A stretch of DNA of 64,000 bases. It comes from JAFEDN01 sp963818985. Its GTDB lineage: Bacteria; Pseudomonadota; Gammaproteobacteria; Coxiellales; Coxiellaceae. Positions 1-8,658 of this stretch are shown one piece after another. A model generated the notes under the pieces. It was not told the origin of the DNA. It saw only the letters and a list, made by a program, of their open reading frames with translations, and made no database searches. The DNA is taken from positions 62,001-126,000 of the forward strand of contig CAWFUJ010000007.1 in assembly GCA_963818985.1 (NCBI GenBank), in the 5' to 3' direction. How positions within the stretch are numbered: position 1 is the stretch's first letter; every line of letters starts with the position of its first letter. Made by a program: the position numbers and the translations under genes.

Positions 1-453
1 CGTTTAGCCGCAAAAACTTTTCAAATCATCACCCCAGCCAAATTCGTGAGCGCGGCCCCTTCTTGGCGCGCTTATTTGTGGATGAGCTTTAAGAGGCCAC
101 CTGTTCCAGATAGAACCTTATTACCAAAAAATAAAGCGGAAGCCGAACTTTGGAATCGCTTTATCCGTGAAGGCTGGCAAAATGGTATACAACAAGCCAA
201 TTCAATTTTTGCTAGCAACTTAAACCGTTTGCGCCGCGATTATAATGGCATGGTCTTATATCGGAAAATGCTTGCCCAAGGGATGGTGAGCGCACCTTAT
301 GTTGCCAAAGCCGACTTAGGCGTGACCGGCGATAGCAAACAAATGCGAGTGGATGACCGGGTATTACGTATTACCGCACAATCAGAATTGCAAGTTGACA
401 GCTCGAAGTGGAAGCCAATTTTGGTCAATCCTCAACAGAACTTACAACCATAA
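1..453 (+). CDS. dotC: DotC, Dot/Icm outer-membrane core lipoprotein (3' part)
   Basis: The frame is open from the first base of the window, so the 5' part, including the expected lipoprotein signal, lies outside. About 150 residues remain. The sequence around SAAPSWRAYLWM and the Arg- and Trp-rich stretch after it resemble the C-terminal half of DotC. In Legionella and Coxiella DotC forms the outer-membrane core complex of the type IVB secretion system with DotD and DotH. The stop is 10 bases before the dotB ATG, which fits the conserved dotD-dotC-dotB order. Position and similarity agree, so the call is fairly secure although only the tail is visible. Confidence 0.85.
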   Translation, partial: RLAAKTFQIITPAKFVSAAPSWRAYLWMSFKRPPVPDRTLLPKNKAEAELWNRFIREGWQNGIQQANSIFASNLNRLRRDYNGMVLYRKMLAQGMVSAPYVAKADLGVTGDSKQMRVDDRVLRITAQSELQVDSSKWKPILVNPQQNLQP

Positions 454-463
454 GGTAAGCAAC

Positions 464-1597
464 ATGACCGAGACCAATAATCCATATTTATACCCAAACG
501 AACCAACGCGGTTCGAGCCTAAACACATCGATGATTTGTTGGTATTCGGTCACCATATTGGCGCTTCAGATATCACTATTCAAACTAATGAGTCCATTTT
601 TGCGGAAATTTATGGAAGATTGTATAAAATCACTAACCGTAAATTATCCAATGCTGAGGTGGGCGATCTATTGAATGCTATTTATGGTCCTAATGGCACT
701 ACCCAAATTATGCGGGGTGAGGACTTAGATACCCATTACGAAGTACGCCCCAATCGTCAACAAAGATTTCGCCATCGTGTGAATGGCACAGGATGTCATG
801 TCGATGGCCATGAAGGCATTCAAATTACTATCCGGACGATTCCTTCAGCCCCACCCTCCCTGGCTAACCTTAATTTACCGTCAGCTGTGGTGGAGGCTAT
901 TGCCCCACAAGAGGGGGTTATTTATGTGACCGGGGCAACAGGTTCAGGTAAAAGTACCTTATTAGCCGCTATTATCAAGCAATTAGCGGAAGAGCCCGAT
1001 AGTCATCGCAAAATTCTTACTTATGAAGCACCCATAGAATTCGTCTATGACAGCGTCTTCAAACCCTCCGCCATTATTAGCCAAGCGGAAATTCCACGGC
1101 ATTTGCCAAGTTTTGCTGCCGGCGTACGCAATGCGTTACGACGCAAACCGAGATTGATCTTGGTGGGTGAGGCCCGTGACACTGAGACCATGAGCGCGGT
1201 ATTAGAAGCGGCGCTGACCGGTCACCCTGTTTATACCACTTTACACAGTAACGGCGTCGCGGAAACCATCCGTCGCCTAGTCGGCAGTTTTCCCCATGAG
1301 GAACGTTTAGGCCGTACCATCGATATTATCGAAACCGCCCGCCTGATTATTTGCCAACGTTTAGTGCCTTCCATAGACGGTAAGCGGGTGGCCATCCGCG
1401 AGTTTTTAGTATTTAATGAGAAAATTCGCGATATATTGCTAGACAGCGACCCTGAAAAAGTAACGGCCACCACTCGCCAATTGGTCGAAGAATATGGCCA
1501 GCCTATGATTATCGATGTGAATAAGAAATATCAAGACGGACTCATCAGCGAACGTATGTATAAAGTCCTATCTACCCAAGCCAAAAATCAAGATTAA
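464..1597 (+). CDS. dotB: DotB, Dot/Icm secretion ATPase (PilT/VirB11-like)
   Basis: DotB is a cytoplasmic hexameric ATPase of the PilT/VirB11 class that powers the Dot/Icm machine. The 377-residue protein has a Walker A motif GATGSGKST at about residues 157-165, the Asp-box-like segment ILTYEAPIEF, a Walker B region RLILVGEARD and the conserved TTLHSNGVAETIRRL segment. The open frame extends upstream to 353, but that part overlaps dotC in another frame; the ATG at 464, 10 bases after the dotC stop, gives a normal DotB N-terminus (MTETNNPYLYPNEPTRF). It is probably co-transcribed with dotC. A palindromic GC-rich repeat follows the stop. Confidence 0.95.
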   Translation: MTETNNPYLYPNEPTRFEPKHIDDLLVFGHHIGASDITIQTNESIFAEIYGRLYKITNRKLSNAEVGDLLNAIYGPNGTTQIMRGEDLDTHYEVRPNRQQRFRHRVNGTGCHVDGHEGIQITIRTIPSAPPSLANLNLPSAVVEAIAPQEGVIYVTGATGSGKSTLLAAIIKQLAEEPDSHRKILTYEAPIEFVYDSVFKPSAIISQAEIPRHLPSFAAGVRNALRRKPRLILVGEARDTETMSAVLEAALTGHPVYTTLHSNGVAETIRRLVGSFPHEERLGRTIDIIETARLIICQRLVPSIDGKRVAIREFLVFNEKIRDILLDSDPEKVTATTRQLVEEYGQPMIIDVNKKYQDGLISERMYKVLSTQAKNQD

Positions 1598-1602
1598 ACC
1601 CT

Positions 1603-1632
1603 CTCAAAGCCCCTCTCGGAGGGAGAGGGGAA
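1603..1632. repeat. GC-rich palindromic repeat, class B (after dotB)
   Basis: The core is CCCCTCTC, a short loop, then GGGAGAGGGG. The same palindrome recurs near 15187, 44589 and 48541, with partial copies near 2958-3055 and 10022, mostly just after stop codons. It could act as a transcript-end hairpin, but no strong T-run follows here on the + strand. Confidence 0.6.
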
Positions 1633-1670
1633 TATATCCCAATTTTGTTCATTGCAGTGAACAATAATTA

Positions 1671-2995
1671 ATGATATCATTCAGTATGGACAGAGAAGCT
1701 CTAAAAGAAATTATCGTCAGTCAACAAGACCGCTGTCGGATTACCGAAAATTTAATCGAAAGAACCCAATTTCCTCAATTGGTTGAGAATTTTTCACTTC
1801 CTCATACTATTGTGGTAATGGGAGTTCGTCGCTGTGGCAAGTCAACTTTATTAAACCAGTTTTTACAAAAACACTACCCTGGCCAATTCTATTATTTAAA
1901 CTTTGAAGATGAACGTCTGCTCCATTTTAAAGTGACTGACTTTAATCTTCTGCACGAAGTCTTTATCGAATTATTCGGAGAATTTAAAACTTTCTATTTC
2001 GACGAAATACAAAATATAGAAGATTGGGAAATTTATGTGCGTAGAATGCAAGATTCTGGCTATAAATTTTATATAACTGGTTCAAATGCCTCACTTTTAA
2101 GTAAAGAAATGGGGACTAAATTAACCGGCCGTCACATAGACATCGAATTATTTCCCCTTTCATTTCACGAATACCTAAAATTTTATCAAGTTAGCAAATT
2201 AAAATATGACTTTCATGACATCAAAGAACGAGCTTTTTACAAAAATATTATAATCTATTTTTAGAACAAGGAGGTTTACCCGAATATCTTCACTATTTAA
2301 AAGCATCTTTACTGATTCAAACCTATGAAGATATCTTATTTAGAGATATCGTTAACCGCTATGAAATTAAAGATATAAAAACTCTTCGTGAACTTGCGCT
2401 GTATTTAGTAACCAATATGTCTCGACCATTTTCTTATAATAAATTAAAAAACACTTTGGGCTTAGGCAGCGTCAACACGGTTAAAAATTATATTGAATAT
2501 CTAGAGCAAAGTTATTTAATACTGACAATCAATCAATTTTCTTTTTCTCTCAATCAACAAATCATCAATAATAAAAAAGCTTATATGATAGATAATGGGC
2601 TTGCTAATGCGATTTCTTTTCAATTCTCAAAAAATAAGGGACAATTTCTTGAAAATTTAGTTTTCTTAGAGTTACGCCGTCGTTATCAAAAAATTTATTA
2701 TTATAAAACTACCAATAATTTGGAAGTAGATTTTGTCATAGTAAAGGGTCGTAAAATCGAAGAATTAATCCAAGTTTGTCATGATATTAGTCACGAGGGA
2801 ACTCGAAAAAGGGAGATTGACGCTTTATTAAAAGCCTTAGATGAAACGAATTTAGAAGGCGCACTTTTATTAACGGATCATCATCAAGAAACAATCAACA
2901 TTAATAAGAAAATTATCTCTATTAAACCCGTATATCAATGGCTATTGGAGTCTTCTCCCTCTCCCTTCGAGAGAAGAATGGGGTGGAGGGGATAA
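1671..2995 (+). pseudogene. ATP-binding protein with DUF4143-type C-terminus, frameshifted
   Basis: Two open frames (1671-2264 and about 2255-2995) are two halves of one protein of roughly 440 residues. The first has a P-loop, VMGVRRCGKSTLLNQFL, and the Walker B-like YFDEIQNIEDWE. The second carries the winged-helix and nuclease-like part seen in AAA proteins with a DUF4143 domain (LGSVNTVKNYIEYLEQSYLI, then LENLVFLELRRR). The break lies in a run of five T at 2258-2262; one more T would restore IYFLEQGGLPEYLHY. It is a slippage mutation or a sequence error. The last residues (SSPSPFERRMGWRG) are read from a GC-rich repeat. Such ATPases are common, often mobile and of unclear role; this one sits between dotB and the BCCT-like gene and looks like an insertion into the Dot/Icm cluster. 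Confidence 0.8.
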
Positions 2996-3096
2996 CTATA
3001 TCAATGTAACACGAAAACCGAAAAGCACCCATTTAGATATACGGGAGAGGGGAATATTCAATTGCGATTTTACTGCTATATGATACAGTTAATAGC

Positions 3097-4437
3097 ATGA
3101 AAATCATGAAATCTTACCGGCATTTAATCCCCATTATTGGCTTTCCCTTGTTTGTCATTTGCGGAATCATAGCCTGGTTTTTTACCCAGCCGTTGGTTCA
3201 ATTTTATAAAATCCACTGGTTGGCGTTATTATTTGCACTTATTATTGCGTTCAGCCCTTGGGGAAATAAGCGATTGATTGCTGAAGAAAATGAACTCCCA
3301 CGACATAAGCCTTGGGCTTGGCTGGCACGTATTGTGTTTCTTCAAGTTTGCTTTTTAGCATTATTTTTAGCGATTTGTACCGTATGCGGTAGAACTGCGC
3401 CGGCGCTAACATCCGCTCACGCTGCAGCATTCCAACAGACTACTACTCAATTATTGGTGTATGAAGGTCTATTTCCCTGGGCCTTTTTTGCTTTAATGGC
3501 AGTCATGTTCGGCTATTTAAGTTATTGTCGGCGGCAGGATGCTTATTTGGCCACAACCTTAGATCCACTCATACAAAATTCTCTAGCGATCGTCAGCGTG
3601 GATTTTTTGGGACGTACGGCCTCGATTATTGCTTATGCTAGCACCTTTGCCTTAGTGGGTTTGTTGTGGGCGAGCGTTTTGACAACTACCCCGATCGTCA
3701 CTGGTTTTTCTCTCACTCCCATCTTGGTCAGTACAATATTAATGGTCATCACCCTAACCAAGATTTTTCGGCGCAATGTCACTCGCGCTTTGGGTAAAGA
3801 AATTCCGTTAATTCCGGGTCTATTTAGCTGGGTTATTTTTTTAGCGGTTGGGATTTGGCTGATCAACGGGTTTTTAGCCCCATTGACTAACATTACTTTA
3901 GCCCCTCCAACTTTATTAAACCATTGGATTAACCAGCCTTGGCTAGATTTATGGATGATTTTTGCCAATAGCTGGTGGTTATTGTGGATGCCGTTGATGG
4001 GCGCCTTTATTGCCAGGATTTCCCGCGGATATAAAATTCGCGAGGTCATTTTAGCAGTATTAGCATTGCCATTTATAGGAAGCTTGGCGTTAGGATTTAC
4101 TCGCCATTTAAGTTGGGAAATAAGCCCGCTGGTGGTCATTTTTATTGCAGCCTTAGGATTACTAGGCTTGTTGCTGATAACCCTCCGTAAGCGCGTGACA
4201 CCCATGGTCGTCCTTTGTTATCTTCCTCAGCAAGATCATTATAAGTTTCGATCTTATCGTTCAACTTTTATCAAGGTCATTCAGATTGCGGTGATTTTTT
4301 TATTTATTTACTTACCGGGAGGGATGACCCTGGTTCAATATTTTACCTTTACTATCACGTTGCCACTATTGCTTATCTTTGCTATAGGTTTAGCGGGTAT
4401 ATTTACCTTATACCTCCCTTGGAAAAAGGGAGGTTAG
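3097..4437 (+). CDS. BCCT-like multi-pass membrane protein in the Dot/Icm cluster
   Basis: A 446-residue inner-membrane protein with about ten to twelve hydrophobic segments. The stretch SWWLLWMPLMGAFIARISRG, followed by YKIREVI, resembles the signature of the betaine/choline/carnitine transporter (BCCT) family, where a WW motif precedes a G-x-F-x-A-R-I-S-R-G loop. The protein is shorter than typical BCCT carriers (500-600 residues) and I do not see the aromatic substrate box clearly, so substrate and even transport activity are uncertain. It converges with dotA, with only 6 bases between the stops. Its last codons (LPWKKGG) are encoded by a GGGAGG-type hairpin that may terminate transcription. 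It lies between dotB and dotA, so a link to secretion is possible but unproven. Confidence 0.6.
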   Translation: MKIMKSYRHLIPIIGFPLFVICGIIAWFFTQPLVQFYKIHWLALLFALIIAFSPWGNKRLIAEENELPRHKPWAWLARIVFLQVCFLALFLAICTVCGRTAPALTSAHAAAFQQTTTQLLVYEGLFPWAFFALMAVMFGYLSYCRRQDAYLATTLDPLIQNSLAIVSVDFLGRTASIIAYASTFALVGLLWASVLTTTPIVTGFSLTPILVSTILMVITLTKIFRRNVTRALGKEIPLIPGLFSWVIFLAVGIWLINGFLAPLTNITLAPPTLLNHWINQPWLDLWMIFANSWWLLWMPLMGAFIARISRGYKIREVILAVLALPFIGSLALGFTRHLSWEISPLVVIFIAALGLLGLLLITLRKRVTPMVVLCYLPQQDHYKFRSYRSTFIKVIQIAVIFLFIYLPGGMTLVQYFTFTITLPLLLIFAIGLAGIFTLYLPWKKGG

Positions 4438-4443
4438 TAAAGT

Positions 4444-6942
4444 TTAATGTTGTGGTGGTTGAGGTTGTACGGGAATATCCATTTGCTTAGTTTCGCCAAG
4501 TTTCTTATTAGCCTTCTTAGCCATGGCGCCCGAGGCTTTAGCGGTTTTTTCTGCACCACTCGACATACCTTGTTTTATTTCTCCGGCCATCTCTTTCGCG
4601 TTCATACTATGCGACGCAGGTGCACCAATCCAGGTCATAATGTAATCTGGCAACTGATGAATCAAGCTAAAACAATTGGTGGTAGCGGTATACACCAGCA
4701 TAACAAATATCGACAAGAACATTGGGAATACAATCAACGCCAAAACCAATGGCATTACCCAGGTACTGCCTACCCCACCGGCCATAACATTACCCATAGC
4801 CACAGCAGCGCCGTTCAATAAGACATCGCCACTTGGCGCGCCACTGATTGGTGCATGCATGTAAAAGATATCATTGGCAAAGCCCGCAAAGGTATAAAGA
4901 ATGATACTCAGCGAAACTTGGCACAGGATCATTCCAGCAAACAAACCGATCACCATCAGTGCAGGGCGTAAAAATACCCCTAGCAATAACATCACTGCTT
5001 GCGCCGACCGGCCCAAAAAGTCATGGTTTTCTGGATGGGTGATGCCCATCGCCACTAAGGGTGCGGCCACCATGGCTTCAATGACGATAATAATCCAGCC
5101 GATCACCCCAAAAGTAAACAACATATAAGGGTACAAGGGTAAATAGTATCCTAGAAAAATACCCAAACTAAAGAACGCTGCGGCAGCCACCAACATAATT
5201 GGTTGAATCCAGTCAATTACAGATTTTATACTTATAGCAGCTGGTTGAACTGCACTACAAGTGGCTGCAGGGATCATGAGTAAGAACACTGAAAGGGCCG
5301 TTCCCAACCAAAGATTACTACCAATAGAGATACACACCATGCCCACATTATGCAACCATAAAATCGGCTCAGGACCAAGGCCAAGCGAACCTGTCTTAGT
5401 GCTAAACAGCATAATTAAGGTCGAGATTTCCCCAACGACCGGCAAGAATATTGCGAATAACCAGCTTAAGGCACTCTTTTTAGGACTGGCCGCCTCGGCG
5501 GTTGCGCCCGCCTGAGAAGCTCCGCTAGCAGCAGTAACCTTCACATTAACTTTGAAAATATAGCCATTCTCCCCTGGTGTTTCACTGAGTAATTGATTAG
5601 CGGCGGACTTAGCGTTATCACTAATATTTTCACTCGGTGGATTGATCTTGGAAGTGGTCGGAAGATAATTGCTTAAAGGAGCCGGTTTCTTCATTAACCC
5701 GTTATAGGCGCCCTCGACCCGCAATAAATCCCAATAATACCGTCCCGCTGTCATCCAGCCATCCTTCTTGGCTTGAGGAATAAATTGGAGTGCTTGCTTG
5801 GCATCCTTCCCGCCAACATCTTGACGAACCAAAGGATTAATTAAATTTGCATAGTTAAGCAATGCACCCATCATCGCATCGGTCGCATAATCGGTATCGT
5901 TGGTACTTTCCAAACCACTACACACTGAGGAAGAAAGATTGGATGCCCCGGGTGGATGAAGGCAAACATATTTTTTGACTGCTGGTAATAAAGTATAAAT
6001 CATTTCCCGCACTGCCAAACGGGAATAACCGCACTTGGTATTGTCATCACTGGCAACGCCGTCTTTGGGAGGAGAGCACTGAAGATTAGAATTGCTGGCA
6101 ATTGAATTCCAAGGAATGACACCACAACCGATGTTGTTAGAGCCATCTGCATTGGGAAATTCATATTGAGAGTCAATTAAATTTTCATTAATGCTGAATT
6201 GAGGACCCGATAAATTAAAATCGTTAGGTTCTGAGCCTTGGTCTTTTTCCGAATCAATCGAACTTTGAACCATGCACGCTTCCATGGCCATCACTTTTTG
6301 TATCATGCCTAATTTATCAAAATTACCAAGACTTGCTTCATTAGTTTGAGAGCCTAGGATAGCATTTGAATCTGGACCACTCACTAGACCGCCGGAACTG
6401 GCACCCCCATTTTTAAGATCAACCATACCTGGATTGTTAGCCGGTTGTGACCATAAACTTCCGCCACTGTTCATATAATCTAAGCCATAATCCCAGACTT
6501 GATCGGCCAATTTCACCCCTTGTACTACTACTTGCATTACAATGCCTTGTAACAAGGTATAGCCAGTAGAGGGATTTGGAATTAACAAACCAAAACCAAA
6601 AGCCACGCGCAATAAAATTAAAGGCACTTTATTATCTTGCTGCATAAAGCTACCACTGATTGCGCTCTTAAATACCATGGTCAATACCGTAAAACCTAAC
6701 CAGCAGCCGGCGACCACTAACAAACCTTGATTAAATTGATACATCAATTTACCGAACATTTGTCCGGAAGTGCCGTTTAATACCCCAGTGACACTGCCAA
6801 ATACAGAGGATAAATAAGCGATGGATAAATCAGTTTTACCGGCCACTGCCACGCTAGTAATAGAAGGATTAGCAGCATCCGCTAATGCAGCTCCTGAAAA
6901 TAGCATCAATAACAATAGCGTAGGTAGTAACCATTTTTTCAT
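4444..6942 (-). CDS. dotA: DotA, polytopic inner-membrane Dot/Icm protein
   Basis: DotA is a large polytopic Dot/Icm component; in Legionella it is needed for effector delivery. The 832-residue product has a cleavable-looking signal peptide (MKKWLLPTLLLLMLFSGAALA). A periplasmic domain rich in Asn, Ser and Cys spans about residues 170-480, followed by a block of six or so membrane segments and a Lys/Ala-rich cytoplasmic tail ending in QPQPPQH. The layout of one N-terminal segment group, a big periplasmic loop and a C-terminal segment group is typical of the family, but the loop is shorter than in Legionella DotA, which is above 1000 residues. The start overlaps the icmV stop by four bases, so icmV and dotA form one operon read leftward from the promoter near 7540. 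Confidence 0.93.
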   Translation of the reverse strand: MKKWLLPTLLLLMLFSGAALADAANPSITSVAVAGKTDLSIAYLSSVFGSVTGVLNGTSGQMFGKLMYQFNQGLLVVAGCWLGFTVLTMVFKSAISGSFMQQDNKVPLILLRVAFGFGLLIPNPSTGYTLLQGIVMQVVVQGVKLADQVWDYGLDYMNSGGSLWSQPANNPGMVDLKNGGASSGGLVSGPDSNAILGSQTNEASLGNFDKLGMIQKVMAMEACMVQSSIDSEKDQGSEPNDFNLSGPQFSINENLIDSQYEFPNADGSNNIGCGVIPWNSIASNSNLQCSPPKDGVASDDNTKCGYSRLAVREMIYTLLPAVKKYVCLHPPGASNLSSSVCSGLESTNDTDYATDAMMGALLNYANLINPLVRQDVGGKDAKQALQFIPQAKKDGWMTAGRYYWDLLRVEGAYNGLMKKPAPLSNYLPTTSKINPPSENISDNAKSAANQLLSETPGENGYIFKVNVKVTAASGASQAGATAEAASPKKSALSWLFAIFLPVVGEISTLIMLFSTKTGSLGLGPEPILWLHNVGMVCISIGSNLWLGTALSVFLLMIPAATCSAVQPAAISIKSVIDWIQPIMLVAAAAFFSLGIFLGYYLPLYPYMLFTFGVIGWIIIVIEAMVAAPLVAMGITHPENHDFLGRSAQAVMLLLGVFLRPALMVIGLFAGMILCQVSLSIILYTFAGFANDIFYMHAPISGAPSGDVLLNGAAVAMGNVMAGGVGSTWVMPLVLALIVFPMFLSIFVMLVYTATTNCFSLIHQLPDYIMTWIGAPASHSMNAKEMAGEIKQGMSSGAEKTAKASGAMAKKANKKLGETKQMDIPVQPQPPQH

Positions 6943-7448
6943 ACATGTTTCCTCGCCGGACTCTGGCTGGGAGCTTTAGGCTGATTTTTTGAGTTTTTGG
7001 AGTTTAAAAGGTGCTTCAACCATTCTTCAAAAGTGCACCCCAAGCGGCGTTGCTGCATTTGGAAACGGTTAAAATGTTCACGAAAACTGTAAGCGAGTAA
7101 TAAAAAAGTTAGCATCAGGCAGACAAAACTTGATAAAAAATGACCAGAAAAGAATATATAGAGGGTATAAATAAACATGGGCAAGCTAAGTAACGAACAA
7201 ATTAAAATAATTTGACGACTATTTTTAATACGTTTTTCCAAATCAGCTTCGCTAAGGCCTAAGCGCCTCATACATTGGGCAAAGTTTTCTTTTTTAGGGG
7301 ATGACTGCGCTACTTTGTCGGTGGTGAAATTGCTCACGACTAATCCTTGGATCATTTTGGCATTATCCTTAATATGATCAGTTCCGACCCACCCAGAGAC
7401 ATTCCAACCAGCAGCAACGCTTTTTTTGATAACTCTGAAAAAACCCAT
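6939..7448 (-). CDS. icmV: IcmV, inner-membrane Dot/Icm protein
   Basis: A 169-residue protein starting MGFFRVIKKSVAAGWNVSGW, a recognisable IcmV N-terminus, with two adjacent membrane segments around residues 80-125 (IILICSLLSLPMFIYTLYIF and the next hydrophobic stretch) and a basic Pro-rich tail. I chose the ATG at 7448 because a purine-rich GAGGGG lies about 7 bases upstream; an in-frame TTG at 7463 is possible. In Legionella and Coxiella icmV is required for intracellular growth and is paired with dotA, as here (ATGA overlap). It is transcribed divergently from icmW, and a PmrA-like box precedes it. Confidence 0.9.
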   Translation of the reverse strand: MGFFRVIKKSVAAGWNVSGWVGTDHIKDNAKMIQGLVVSNFTTDKVAQSSPKKENFAQCMRRLGLSEADLEKRIKNSRQIILICSLLSLPMFIYTLYIFFSGHFLSSFVCLMLTFLLLAYSFREHFNRFQMQQRRLGCTFEEWLKHLLNSKNSKNQPKAPSQSPARKHV

Positions 7449-7536
7449 ACTGTTTCCCCTCAACTCTTTGATTTACTTAATGGTTCATTCGTGCTTACAA
7501 TGGATTAGCCACTAAAATATGAACCTAATGGTTGAT

Positions 7537-7569
7537 ATCTTAACAGGGTAACCTTAAGAAAGCATTAAG
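7537..7569 (-). promoter_or_regulatory. PmrA-type promoter of icmV-dotA
   Basis: Read on the minus strand the site is CTTAAT-GCTTT-CTTAA (7569 down to 7554), then 11 bases, then TAAGAT as a -10 box (7542-7537). The direct repeat of two half-sites with 11-bp spacing is the PmrA box known from enteric bacteria and from the Icm/Dot regulons of Legionella and Coxiella. The same arrangement is seen at icmW, at 43001 and at 54976. Confidence 0.7.
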
Positions 7570-7594
7570 AAAAACGTGTTAGATAAGTCATTTA

Positions 7595-7627
7595 TTTAAT
7601 GATACCTTAAGGTTTGGCAGTTACAAT
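7595..7627 (+). promoter_or_regulatory. PmrA-type promoter of icmW-icmX
   Basis: TTTAAT-GATAC-CTTAA (7595-7610) is followed by 11 bases and then TACAAT (7622-7627), a good -10 box. The predicted transcript would begin about 16 bases before the icmW ATG, just upstream of the AAGGAG ribosome site at 7638. The site is divergent from the icmV box 26 bases away, so one regulator could control both sides of the cluster. Confidence 0.72.
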
Positions 7628-7649
7628 AACTCACTTAAAGGAGAAGAAT

Positions 7650-8102
7650 ATGCCTGATTTAAGTTTTGAAGCAGTGCATCAATTTTGGCGCAATTATCAA
7701 GATCCGACCATTTATCGGGTGATCAGCTTTATGGAAGGCGTGGAAGATTGGACTCAAGATAATCATCCCGAACTGGAAAAAGCCATTAAAGCGCTGGGCA
7801 AGGCTTTGGATAGCATCGAGAATATCGATCTCCAGCAAGAAGCGCCGATTGTCGAATTGGTAGCACACATGAAAACCGGGCGCGGGTTACGTTTATTGAT
7901 GTGTTTAGATAACGCCTACCCAGGCGCTGCAGCCAAAGTACTGATGTATGCAGAAGAACACACTCAGTCAGAACAAGATAATCCGGGTATTTTTCTTCGC
8001 CGCAATATCGTTTTTGAACGTTTGCGATTATTAGGACGGGTGTTTGCACCTGATCGTTTAAAGTTAGTTTTAAAAGCATTAGAGGATCGCGATTATGCGT
8101 AA
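7650..8102 (+). CDS. icmW: IcmW, Dot/Icm effector chaperone subunit
   Basis: IcmW is a small acidic cytoplasmic protein which, with IcmS, binds effectors and presents them to the DotL coupling complex. The 150-residue product from MPDLSFEAVHQFWRNYQDPT is a close family match in length and pattern, including VELVAHMKTGRGLRLLMCLD. The start at 7650 is set by AAGGAG at 7638-7643; the in-frame upstream start at 7614 has no such site and would fall before the predicted transcript start. The 3' end overlaps the next gene by 8 bases, implying translational coupling. Confidence 0.93.
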   Translation: MPDLSFEAVHQFWRNYQDPTIYRVISFMEGVEDWTQDNHPELEKAIKALGKALDSIENIDLQQEAPIVELVAHMKTGRGLRLLMCLDNAYPGAAAKVLMYAEEHTQSEQDNPGIFLRRNIVFERLRLLGRVFAPDRLKLVLKALEDRDYA

Positions 8103-8628
8103 ACGGCCGTTGTTATTATCCATAGTCAGTTTAGGTTTGTTAAGCTTAAGCAGCTATGCGCTTGCCGGTGATATCACCGCGGTATTACCACCTAATGATA
8201 CTTCCGGTTGCACCGCATTAATTCAACAAGGGGATTCCGATCCTGCTATACCAACCTCTGACTTACATACGTTACAAATCTGTATGAATAACTGCGACAC
8301 TTTATATCGCCCCTTTGGCGACCAAAAGCGTTATACTGACATGTTAGCTGGCACTGCTTATTGCAGAAAATCCCTCAATAATTTATATTTTTCCAGCATT
8401 GCCCAAAGCATTAATGACGACTTAGATGTTCGAACTCAGCAGCAAAACGCTGCCAATCCATATTCACTTATTGAGCAAATCAAAGCGCAACAAACTAAAG
8501 CCAAGCAGAACCAACTGCAAAATAATGCTAATTCATCTACACCAGCACCAGAATCTAGTGAGCCAACAACTCCCACTAATAAGGTAACGCCACCCCCTGT
8601 TTCTACTGATGGTATTAATTGGTTTTGA
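8095..8628 (+). CDS. small secreted protein between icmW and icmX
   Basis: A 177-residue protein with a clear signal peptide (MRKRPLLLSIVSLGLLSLSS, cut near ALAG), then a cysteine-containing domain of about 85 residues with four Cys (in SGCTAL, QICMNNC and TAYCRK) that could form disulfides in the periplasm, then a Gln/Asn/Ser/Pro-rich low-complexity tail. It overlaps icmW and lies 30 bases before icmX, so it belongs to the icmW operon. I do not recognise the family. Its place suggests an envelope accessory of the Dot/Icm machine; this is inference from context only. Confidence 0.7.
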   Translation: MRKRPLLLSIVSLGLLSLSSYALAGDITAVLPPNDTSGCTALIQQGDSDPAIPTSDLHTLQICMNNCDTLYRPFGDQKRYTDMLAGTAYCRKSLNNLYFSSIAQSINDDLDVRTQQQNAANPYSLIEQIKAQQTKAKQNQLQNNANSSTPAPESSEPTTPTNKVTPPPVSTDGINWF

Positions 8629-8658
8629 TATTATTAAATAGATAAGAGATAAAACAAC

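Noticed and set aside
4447..5515. Several plus-strand frames opposite dotA
   Set aside because: All are antisense shadows of dotA without ribosome sites or family features.
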